Shown here: piece after piece, positions 48,201-60,200 of the stretch
How positions within the stretch are numbered: the first letter of the stretch is position 1
Layout: each line of letters starts with the position of its first letter
Position numbers and translations under genes: made by a program
Origin: Erythroxylum novogranatense
Lineage: Eukaryota; Streptophyta; Magnoliopsida; Malpighiales; Erythroxylaceae
Direction of reading: 5' to 3'
NCBI GenBank assembly: GCA_029891385.1
Contig: CM057231.1
Span: forward strand, 70,400,976 to 70,464,975
DNA length: 64,000 bases
Notes under the pieces: model-generated
Databases searched by the model: none
What the model was told of the DNA's origin: nothing
The model's input: the letters and a program-made list of their open reading frames with translations, nothing else

Positions 48201-51200
48201 TACATATGTTAGCAATGCTGAAGCAACAAGGCCTTGGTGTCAAGGGTATGGCAAAAAGTGCTCCTGTAAGTGAGGAAGTGCCACCTTTGCTTGAAGGAGG
48301 GGGGAAGATGGAGGTTCACTTCGTAATTCTGTCTCATATTTACTCTATTTGTGGAGCTTTCACGAGACTAATATTCTACTTCTTGTTCCTTCCCAGGTTT
48401 GGTGCATTAATGGCAGAGCTAAAACTCCATTGCTTAAAGAGGATATCGGTAAATTTTATAGTGGAGATTGTTATATCATCCTATACACCTACCACTCAGG
48501 TGATAGGAAAGAAGATTACTTCCTATGCTGTTGGTTTGGAAAATATAGCATAGAGGTAATGTGTTTATCTTAGTTCAGATTTTGGATAAGTAGAGCACCT
48601 CTATGTAATATTTTCATGGGCCACTAAGTCCTATTCTAATGGTATAAAATATTATTCATGACATAGGGTCATATATCTTGAAAGGGTTTTTGGGTTTTCA
48701 TTTAGTACTTCTCATAGCCACAACACTAGTATGGTTATGCTAGAAATTAGAAACAAAGATGCTTCTTTTGCCTATTTATAGGACATGCAGTCTTATTCCA
48801 AATACTTTTAAGTATCATAAGGTGTTAGGAGCAGTCCTAGGGTGTATTTTGTCTTTGGTCTTTCATACTTTAGCCATTTCTCGATTACTTGAACTATGGT
48901 ATACCATTGGGAGTTTAACTTTATAGGTCTCTTTTCAGATTCTGAGCGGGAATTATTTACTCATCATTGATGTTTATTTCATAAAAGTAGCCACCTTGTC
49001 TACATTAATCCAATCAATGTCTTGCATATTTAGCTCATTCAATCTGGCATTTTTTTTTCAATTCTCTTCCAATATAAAATGTTATTCTATTCATTGCATA
49101 ATAGGTACAGGCTTAAGATTGGCATCATACTTTTCTATTTCCTTGGTGAGGCAAGAATAAGTTGCAAACCTCTTCTACAACTTCTTCATGTAAATATCTT
49201 TTGATATTTTGTAACCTTGTTAGTAGCATGCAAGTTTCAACATCTTAGAAGTAATTAGTCGCTTGCATTTTGTGTGCTACACTATTGTTTCACTTCCTTA
49301 GTTTTATCAAGGTGATATTTAATTATCTACTTAAATTACTTGAAAGTAGCATGTACTATGGTTGTATAAGAAATTAATTTATACGTAGTCGTGGTTGAAT
49401 CTCTTTTAATAATGTTCCAATTTTTATTCTCAATCATTGTTTTCAAATATAGGAAGACCATAATACAACAATTCAATTGGCAAATACTATGTTCAACTCA
49501 CTTAAGGGTAGACCTGTTCAGGTATGACTTTATTTGTTTTAAATTGCTGGAAGGTTATATCTAGACTTGTCTATAATAGATGATTCCTATAGGGTCGCAT
49601 TTTCCAAGGTAAGGAGCCACCACAATTTGTTGCACTTTTTCAGCCTATGTTAGTCCTCAAGGTAAATTGTGAACTTCCTCTCAAGCTTTTGCTTTACAAG
49701 TTCTAAAATAGGGATATGTGACAATCTAGGGTGGTTAACTAGTTAATATGATCACCTTAGGGTGGCTTGAGCTCTGGTTACAAGAATCTTGTGGCTGAGA
49801 AAGGAGTGGCGGATGAAACTTACACTACAGATACTATTGCACTTTTTAGGGTTTCTGGAACTTCGATACATAACAATAAGACAGAGCAAGTTGATGCGGT
49901 ATGTAACTGGTAATCTTGCACATTTTTTCTGAAAAGAATTATTAGTTTTTGCATTGATACATATCCTTTCCTTAATGATCTCCTCCACTGGTATGTTCCT
50001 CATTGTTGTCTTTACATATTACTTTAGAATTCTTTGAATTGGTAATTGGAATTCACTTGAAGAAATTATTCCTTAACCCAATTGAAAAAATTTCCAAGTT
50101 TTTCATATGCTTGGTTTATGATGCCTAACTACGTATATTAAGGAACCATTTTTAAATATAATCTTAACCTTTTACCTCATTGTTCATTATTTTCTCCATT
50201 GTCATCTCATTGAATTATTTACTACAAGAACTAGGATCAACTAATGTCCAACACTTCCACGAACAAGATGTATGTAGATACTTTTGATGTAAGCCTTTGA
50301 TGTAATTAAAAAAAAAGAGATATTTTAGATTTGAGCTTACATTATAGACTTATGATCAAGTGTTGTTGAAGTTGAGATTTGATGAGAGCGTGAAGAGTTG
50401 AAGTGTATCAAGCTACTGCAAAAAAAATTTATTGGAAACTAGGTTATATAATAAGTGTTTGATTCTTTAGTAGATGGGGGAGAAAGAGGGAACACTAATA
50501 TGACTGTTTGCATCATGTTGAAAATAATGATAATGCTTCTAGTTCTCTTAATTTAGCCTTGGTAATAATAGTGATGGCAACCACTTAAAAATAAAACCTA
50601 GAGAACTTTGTTTAAAAGTAAAGCAAAAAGAATTGAAGATCAAAAGGACATGAAATTGAAGTTCAAGATCTATTGAGAAGCCTTCAATTAGAATGTTTAA
50701 AAAGTAAAGCAAGCCTGACGCTTTGTAAAATGAGCTTTATAACTCCTCATCTTTTTGTGGGAATTTATTAAAATTATCATTTATCAAAGAAAAGTTGAGA
50801 TTCTTGAGAATATTAAAGAAATTTATGGGAACACTATAATTATTTGAATTTTGGTTATTTAAACTTGAAGATTGCTGACAAAAGTAGAACCTAAAGGTCA
50901 AAATTAACGATGAAATTTGTCAAGAACTAGTTAGTATTGCAAATATAGAATGTTAGATTAGGTACTCGTAAAACCTCAAATCAGGTAACACTCGTCAAAT
51001 TAGGTAGGAACCACAGTCACCAGATAGTATGAGCATTCTGATAGAACTCTCAAATCTGAGAGATTTTGCACTGGATTATTATTGATGAAACTTGTCAAAT
51101 ACTAACAATAGCAGACACTTCGAGAGGTCTGTTCTCTCCTAGCCTTAGGCTCACCTGACTTCACTACAGACAAAGGATTACTTTTTCCTTCCCCCTCCTT

Positions 51201-54200
51201 CCATTCTTTATTCCCCTCTGTTGCTTACGTCATTATTCTAACTAACATTATTCTAACTAATTCACCCCTCTCCTCCTATCTCATGCACCTGCCTAACCGA
51301 ATGGAATAGCTTTTTACTCAGCTATTCCTTGCTTTGTTCTTCTGGAGTAAACGTGCCTAATTGGAGGCCTAACATTACTCCCCCCCATAAGTTGCACCTT
51401 GTCCTCAAGGTGAAATTCTGGAAATAATTCCACCATATCATCGAATAGCTCCCAAGTAGCTTCAGATGCTGTCAAACCCCTCCACTTGATCAACACTTCA
51501 AGACCTTTGGTTCCTCCCTTTGGTCTGATTGCTAAGACCTCTTCTGGCTGTACCGTTGGCTCGCTATGGTCTACCCATTTGTCAGGTAAAACTAGCTGAT
51601 CCGTATCCTCGCCCACTACTGCCCTTAACTGTGATACATGAAAAATAGGATGGATCCTAGCTGCTTCCGGAAGTTGTAGTTCGTATGCCACCTTCCCAAT
51701 CCTTTTTAACACTCGGAAAGGGCCAAAGTATCTAGGAGCCAGCTTTTCATTCACTCTTCTCATCACAGTAAGTTGTCGGTAAGGAGCTAGTTTCAGCCAC
51801 ACCTTGTCTCCCACATTAAAATGCACTTCCCTTCTATGTTTATCAGCTCTCCTTCTCATATCATTTTGAGCCTTTGCCAAATGTTGTTTAATTTTTCCAA
51901 GGTAGTGATCCCTTTGCTGTAATAACACATCTACTGACATCATTTTGGACACTCGCTCCCAACTGAAAAATGGGAGGAGGATCCTACCATAAAGAACCTT
52001 AAAGGGGTAGTTCGAAGAGCCACATGATAGGAGGTATTATAACAATACTCTGCCCACCCTATCCATTTAGCCCACTGCTTGGGAATTTCTCCTGCCATGC
52101 ACCTCAAGTAAGCTTCCACCGATCGATTTACCACTTCAATAGCACCATCCGTTTGAGGATGATAAGAGGAACTAAATTTCAGGGTTGTTCCATGCATCTT
52201 AAATAATTCTCCCAAAATTTACTCATGAACACCTTATCTCTATCAGAAATCACAGTCCTAGAAACCCATGTAGTTTCACAATTTCCTTGATGAACACTTC
52301 AGCTATGGTTTGTGCTGTATATGGATGCTTGAGTGGTAGGAAATGAGCATATTTACTAAGCCTATCCACTACCACCAAGATAGATGTATACCCCAAGGAT
52401 TTAGGTAGACCTTCTATAAAATCCATTGTTAATTCATCCCAAACCTGATTTGGTATCTCCAAGGGCTGCAGTAATCCTGCTGGTGATAAAGGTAAGTATT
52501 TATTCTGTTGACATACTAAGCAAGCAGCCACAAACCTATAAATTTCCTTCTTCATACCTTCCCAATACAACTCCTTAGAGATTCGTTTATAAGTCTTTAA
52601 TGGTCCTCCATGCCCTCCCAAGTGGCTTTCATGACCCTCCTTCAAAATTTTAGCTATAAAAACAGAAGAGCTGGAGATGACTAACCTGTCTTTGAAATAG
52701 TCTTCCTTGATTAATTGTGTAGGGAGGCCTGAATCCAGGATCATTGTTGGCAGCCTCCCTTAACTCCTTTAGTTTGCTGTCCCCTTCTATTTCCTTCAAA
52801 ATTTCCTCCATGTCGATGATCTTATAGGTTATTATAGTCTGCAACTCTTCTTGAATCAGCACCCTTGAGAGAGCATCTGCTGCCTTATTTGCTCTTCCTG
52901 GTTTGTATTCGATAGTGAAATCAAACCCTAACAGCTTGGTGATCCATTTCTGATGATCCGGTTGGATCTCTCTCTGTTCTAATAAGAACTTCAATGGTTT
53001 TTGATCAGTGCGTATAATAAATCTGTGCCCCAGAAGGTAAGATCTCCATTTTTTAACAGCCAACACAATAGCCATAAGTTCCCTTTCATATGCAGATTTT
53101 CCCTTCTTTTCTGCTGATAATGCTTGGCTATAATAGGCGATAGGTCTATGGTTTTGCATCAATACAGCTCCCACCCCAATAGCTGAAGCATCCGTCTCTA
53201 ATACAAAGGGCAGGTTGAAATCAGGCAGAGCTAAGACAGGAAGGGTGGTCATGGCCTGCTTCAAGTCATTGAAGGCCCGCTCGCTTCAACATCCCACCAA
53301 AATTGTTCTTCTTGAGCAATTTTGTCAATGGTTCCGCTATGTGGCTGTATCCTTTAACAAACTTCCTATAATAACCAGTTAGCCCCAGGAATCCTCTGAG
53401 CTCCTTCAATGTGAGTGGTTTCGGCCACTTTAGCATGGCTTCTACCTTGGACTGATCTGCTGCCACTCCGTGCTGGGATACAATGTGCCCCAAATACTCC
53501 AAACTTAGGCTGCCCAAAAACACACTTCTTATAGTTAGCATATAGTTGTTGATCCCTTAGGATGCTCAAAGTTACCTTGAGATGCCTAAGATGTTCCTCC
53601 TTGCTCTTGCTGTAAATTAATATATCGTCGAAGAAGACTAGGACAAACTTCCTGAGGTAGGGTTTAAAAATCTTATTCATCAAAGATTGGAATGTAGCCG
53701 GCGCGTTTGTTAATCCGAAAGGCATTACAACAAACTCATAGTGTCCTTCGTGGGTTCGAAAAGCCGTCTTCTCAATGTCATCCTCCTTCATTCTTATTTG
53801 ATGGTAGCCGGACTTTAAATCTATCTTAGAGAAAATAGTTGCCCCATTCAGTTCATCCAACAACTCTTCAATTATGGGAATTGGGAATTTGTCGCATATG
53901 GTTACCTTATTTAGCGCTCGGTAATCCACACAAAACCGCCATCCCCCATCCTTCTTCTTGACTAGTAGAACTGGACTAGCATAAGGGGAGGTGCTATTTT
54001 GGATTAAACCAGAATCTAACATCTCCTTAACCAATTTCTCAATCTCTTGTTTTTGAAAATGGGGATACTTGTAGGGACGCACTGACCGGACCCTCTCCGG
54101 AATCAAGTGAATATGGTGCTCCTTCCTCTTTGGGTGGTAGAGACGGGTAGTTGAAACACATCTCCATACTCTTCCAACATTCTATTGACCTCGTACTCTG

Positions 54201-57200
54201 GCACCTGCATACTAGCCTTCAGTTCTGCCTCTTGCTCTGCCATTTGTAACCAACCTACAAAGTCACCCTCTCTAAGTCCCTTGCTGATTGACTTGGCACT
54301 GACTAGAGACTTAGATAGTATCGGATCTCCTTTGAGAACAACTTCTTTCCCTTCCCATCTTATCTTCATCGTCAGTGTGCACCAATTACTCCAGACATCC
54401 CCAAGAGTCCTCAACCATTTGATGCCCAGTATCACATCGATACTGCCTAACTTCATCGGCAAAAAATCCTCATATATCTCTAACTCTTGCATCTGTAATT
54501 TCAGACTTCTATAAATTCCAGCCCCAGACACTTTTTCACCATTTCCCATTGCAATCTCATACTTATCTGTTTCATCCCTTTTCGGACTCCACTTCAGTGC
54601 TAGCTCCTGAGACACAAAATTATGGGTGGCTCCACTGTCGATGAGGACCACCACAAGCTCCCCTTCGAGCATTCCTTCAACCTTCATTGTCTTAGGTAGA
54701 GTTAACCCCACCACGATCCGACTAAGAGCTCTACATTCAGAATCTCCTTCCGCTCTTCGTCGTCTTCAACACCTTCCTCGGTACCCTCTTCGAGCTCCTC
54801 ATCTAGAACTGTTAGAACCTTCAGATCCACCATTTTACATCGATGTCCGGTGAATACTTCCCATCACATTTGAAGCATAGGCCTCGCCTCCTCTTTCTTG
54901 TATCTCACCAATGTCAATCTTTTAAAACCCTCGGTGGTTACATTATGCCCACTACTTTCCTGCTTTTCCTTCTTTGTTTATCTGTCGCCTTATCTCCCCA
55001 TTCGGTGCCCATGGACCCACTTGTTCTAGTGCCATGCAAAGGTCGATAGCCCTTATCTCGTCCCACTACCTTGTTCTTCTCCTCAATCTGTTGAGCCAAA
55101 GTCATCATCCGCCCCAAGCTTCTAGGATTCGCAATCAATAGCTCCACGGATCTCCTTCGACAGCCATTCGAAAGGAGCTCTCAAAACTTCATCCAGTAAC
55201 TCGGACAAGGAGCTGCCAGCTTGAACACGCAAATATAGTCATCGATCGCACTGTCTGCTTGATGGCCAAGAGACGTTGACAAAGGGTGCCCTCAGATGCG
55301 GGTCGAAACTTCTCTACCAAAGAAGCGTTTACACTCCTCCCACGTTCTAATTGGTGGCGCCTTCCACCCATCTAACCACGCCAATGCCTTCTTCTCCATG
55401 CTCAACGATACTAACTCCATTTCTCGCCTCGTTAAAACGTCCCATCGAGAAAATCTTCGACCGATAAATCCACCCATCGGGTCCTCTCCGCTGAACACCC
55501 AGCATCTCCACCCTCCTTGTCGGCAGATCACGCCGAGGATCCCCTTGTCGTCCAAACCCTGGTGGCTACTCGTCGGTAAGGTCCCTCCATCTTTCTCCCA
55601 TCGGCCCACGTTCCCGCTCTTCTCCCTCCGGTGGTCCCCTTCGATATCGCTCTTGCGGTGGCCATCCATGAAACAGATCCTGGTCAGCTGCCTTACGCCC
55701 ATCATGATCCCTAGAGAATGCATTCCAACCCATGGCCTCGGTTGGAAGACGCCGGAGGCCCTTAGTTGGCACATCCCCTTCAATTGGGCCAGAACTACCA
55801 CCCGGTTCCATTGGGCCTTTCCCCTTGTTCCCCCCTGGATCCACTTCGTTGCTCCGGTTACCTGCATCCACCCCACTCTTCGTCGCTTCGTGGTAGCTCA
55901 TAAACTGCTTCATCATCTCCCGCAACTCCTTCACCTCGAGCTGGGATTGTTCCCAACTTTGTTGCATTGCTTCCTTCTCTAATCTCCTTTCCTCCCTCAA
56001 AAGCTCAATATGCTCCCGTAAGTTCTCCATGTCCTTCTCTAATCCATCCATTCTATTTTCTCCTTTCTTATTAGCCATCGTGATGATCGATGCTCTGATA
56101 CCAGTGATAGAACTCTCAAATCTGAGAGATTTTGCACTGGATTATTATTGATGAAACTTGTCAAATACTAACAATAGCAGACACTTCGAGAGGTCTGTTC
56201 TCTCCTAGCCTTAGGCTCACCGACTTCACTCTGCACAAAGGATTACTTTTCCTTCCCTCCTTCCATTCTTTATTCCCCTCTTGCTAATGTCATTATTCTA
56301 ACTAACATTATTCTAACTAACTCACCCTCTCCTCCTATCTCATGCACCTGCTTAACCGAATGGAATAGCTTTTACTCAGCTATTCCTTGCTTTGTTCTTC
56401 TGGAGTAAACGTGCCTAATTGGAGGCCTAACACATTCCTCTAAGTGGAAATGCTTGAAAATTAAATGTGATGAGATAATTTATACTGAAATCTTTTTCCA
56501 TAGTTAATAGTCTTATATATAGTCTATTTTTGTTAGAGATGGGTGATCTATGACAGTGATTTCCTAGGAGGCTACCAATTGTAGTACTACTACTCCAGCT
56601 GCCAGATAGTACTGTTAGCAAAACCAGTTATATATCAGAGCAAAAGGCCTGTCTGGAAGGAGGTTAAAGGAAACTTGTTTTAGTCAATGGAAGCGAAAAT
56701 AGACCAGTTTGTTAGTTGCGTGTCATTTTTCATGTAGGTTGTCATTTTCATGTAGGTTAACATGATTATTCAAAATTCATTTGTTTATGGGCATAAGAAA
56801 ATAAATAGAATGAAGCTAGTCAATTAAGAAGATTAATAGACATTGTAAAATGAAACGTTACATGGTTTCTTCCTAGGAAATCCTTAATAATGTTAGAATT
56901 TGTGACAGTCAACAGGTTAGTTAACTGAATACAGTTTTATTGTGCTTAAACTAAAACCCAACTTATGGTTTTCTGTTGGAATTCATCTTTTGGTGCTTAG
57001 TAATCATGTCACATTTCAAAGTTCAAAATTTCCTCAATAAATACTTCCAAGACATCTCCATGATTTTTTAACTTCTTGATCTTTTCAATCCACCTTTTTC
57101 TCCTGCTGCCTCCCATGTGATTGTTTTAATTGACTAATAACCAACAGAAGGCAGCTATCTGTTAGATGTCCACTAAAGTTATTATTTTTAGGTGGCAACA

Positions 57201-60200
57201 TCATTAAACTCTACAGAGTGTTTTCTTCTGCAATCTGGCTCATCAATTTTCCTGTGGCACGGAATCAGAGTACTTATGAGCAGCAGCAGTTAGCTGCAAA
57301 GGCTGCTGAATTTTGAAGGTAGTCCCATTAACATTTTTGTTGAAAGGAATGAAACATGTGAATGTATTCTATGTTCTGAAAGGTAGTATAATGACTAAAT
57401 AGTTGCTAATATCTCATCTATAATTTTGATAATACTGGTTAAATAGCTAGTTGAATTAACTTTTTGAATAGCTTGGTTTGGCTTTCAGCTGAATTGGAGT
57501 ATGAGGTCAACTGAAATGGTTATACCTTGAAGAACATATGTAGGGTTAGGTCAAGTAGGGTGAAACTTTTAAGTTCAGATCTGAATTGAATTTTTCAGTT
57601 GGTCCTTTTGTCTCTATGAATAATCTTTTCTTATTACCTTTTAAATATGCTCTATGTGGAAGTACTAAAAGAGAAATTAAAGCTTTGCAATTAAATTGAT
57701 CATTCAATTACTAATCTTTTGTTTGCTGTCGCAATTATCCTGAGAAAGATCTCGAGAAACAATTGAAGTTTCTTCTCAGATTGAGGGAATAGCCAAGCTG
57801 TTAGTATCTCCTTCCCAAGCTCAAGAGAGCATGGGTTGAAATCCTCTTTTGGGTGGGATGGGGTTGGGGGTTTGGCAAAATTGTTCCAAGGAGTATCTTG
57901 CACAGGATAAAGAAAAAAGAGGTCCTTCACATCCTGCATATTTTCCTCATTTGTCTTTAATACCATTCACATATTTCAGCCTGGCGTTGCTGTCAAACAT
58001 GCTAAAGAAGGAACTGAAAGCTCATCTTTCTGGTTTGCACTTGGGGGCAAACAGAATTACACCAGCAAAAGAGTTTCTCCAGAAACTTTCAGAGATCCCC
58101 ACTTATTTTCATATTCACTCAACAAAGGTGTCTCTTATTCTGCTTATTGGAATTCTAGTAATTTCGTTCTCTTATTGCACCTTTTGAAAGAAAGTTACAT
58201 CTTACAGTCATGCCCTTTAAGTAAATTCTAACCAACCTTTTATGATAAATTTTGCTGCTTGCGATTCCAGGGAGATTGCAGGTGAGTTTTAGTCTTTGTG
58301 TGATTCTGAAAATTCTGTCTAGACAAATACTTATCAGCCTGTTGTATTCTATTGAGCAGATTGAGGAAGTTTACAACTTCTCTCAAGATGACTTGCTGAC
58401 AGAGGACATACTGATACTTGACACACATGCTGAGGTATTTATTTGGGTTGGTCATTCAGTAGATCCCAAAGAAAAACAGAATGCTTTTGATGTTGGCCAG
58501 GTAAGCTTTCAAAAATCATTTCTTTCAGATTTTTTCCTGCCCTAATGTACTTACTGTATTTTCCTTTTCGCAGAAATATATAGATATGGCTGCATCTCTT
58601 GATGGTTTGCCACTAAACGTTCCTCTGTTTAAAGTCAGTGAAGGAATCGAACCTTCATTTTTCACGACATATTTTTCATGGGATCTTACAAAAGCCACTG
58701 TATGTGCTCTGCTATCAAATCATTGTTAAGCTTTGGATGATCTATTATCTTGTCTCTCTATAATTTTTCATGGTGAATGATGAATGCTGGAATGATTTTG
58801 TCGGGCTGCTTCTATAGAATTGAGATAATTGTAAAGTATGCCGCTATACAGAATCATTACAAATGTTTAATCAAGAAGTATATAATCTTATGTGTTTTAA
58901 ATCAGTGTTCATTGCTTTGTCTTGGTGTCAAGTACAAACTATTTAAGTTTGTATAAAATATTTGATCAGATCTGATTGGTCTTCTTCTTAGCCAACATTC
59001 TATTGAAAAAAGTTGTTATGGAGGCAATGAGATGAAGAAACTCTTAAAGTTGGGTACCATCAGGCTGTCTGAGAATTAATGGGCATAGATGGAAGAGAAA
59101 AAGTGGAGGAAAAAATTATATATTAATGATATTTATTCCTAAGAAAAATAGATTAGAGACATCTATTCGTAAACATTAAACTTGGAAGCTCTTAGAATTC
59201 AGTTGCAACTATAAGATAGCATCAAAAACTGTTATATGGTATTGCATGCTTGAACTGCACCATTGGATATAATCCCTACTTTTTTGAGGATATGCCTTGT
59301 AAGAAAAAAGGTCTAATAGATAAATTGTTGAGGATGAGATTGCAACTGATTAAAATTTTTTCATTTGTTGTCCCTCAAAGAATTTATGTTTTTTGTCCTT
59401 GAGATGCGCTTTTTTCATTGCATTGCATATGAAATTTTGCTGCTTCATTTTTATTTATCCCAATATAAATTTCAGGTTCAAGGAAACTCATTTCAAAAGA
59501 AGGTAGCATTGCTCTTGGTTTAGGACACCAAGCTGTGGAGGTAGATTCTTGGTTTCTGTATACAATTGCTTCACTGTGATAATGTGACAAATAAGGGAGA
59601 AATGTTGCTATTATGTTTCCAGTGCAACATGTTTATTATTTTGATTATTTTTCTTTTTCCTCTCTTCTCCACTGAGAAGGATATCATGACTCTCTTCCTT
59701 TCTCTTATATTATTAGCCCGATTATTAATCTTTAGAATATTTTCATGGAATAACTTACCTGAAGCAAGTGAATGCTCCTTTTAAAATTGAATGTCATTAT
59801 CTAGCATTTAGAAATTATATGAATGTGCATCTATTTCTTGTGAATGTACTTCTTTTTCTCTGTGGATTTTGGCAGTAATTTCTTCACACAATATTTTCTT
59901 TTGATTCTATACCTGCAAATGTTTTGTATAGTGGGGAATATGTCATTGCAGATCTTACTTCAAAGTTGCAGTTTATAACTTATTTTCTTGTTTCCCCCAC
60001 ACATGCTAAATGTGTTTGTCAGAAATTCTGCATCTGATGTTGGTATTCAGGTTGAATTGTCTTAATTGTACAAAAACCTTGCATGTTGACGTCGTTATTT
60101 TCACACACTAGCAATGCTATATTATTACATGACAGGAAAAGTCCAATGGAAGTCAAGGCGGCTCATCTAAAGAGCTTCTGCATTAGCTGCCTTGTCATCT

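Larger units (their letters stand above)
51039..56432 (-). mobile_element. Ty3/gypsy chromovirus, Reina-like, young and nearly complete
   Basis: 5394 bp with short LTRs (51039-51374, 56105-56432; TGATAGAACTC to GGCCTAACA) and a perfect target duplication, CATTC (51034-51038, 56433-56437). On the minus strand: iMet primer site, gag with coiled coil and zinc knuckle, protease, RT, RNase H, integrase, chromodomain, polypurine tract. Small size, short LTRs and a classical chromodomain fit the Reina clade. LTRs differ at only a few sites by eye, so insertion is recent. It lies antisense inside a villin intron. A handful of small shifts break the polyprotein; some may be sequencing errors. Confidence 0.93.
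49899..57191 (+). other. Villin intron 13 with transposon insertion
   Basis: A 7.3-kb intron; without the 5.4-kb Reina-like element it would be about 1.9 kb. Splice borders (GCG before GTATGTAAC; TTTTTAG before GTGGCAAC) are intact. The remaining intron holds a copy (56680-56998) of a segment also found upstream of the gene. Confidence 0.88.

Noticed and set aside
55296..55982. 228-codon plus-strand frame opposite Reina gag
   Set aside because: It is the antisense of the gag coding region, with no domain of its own.
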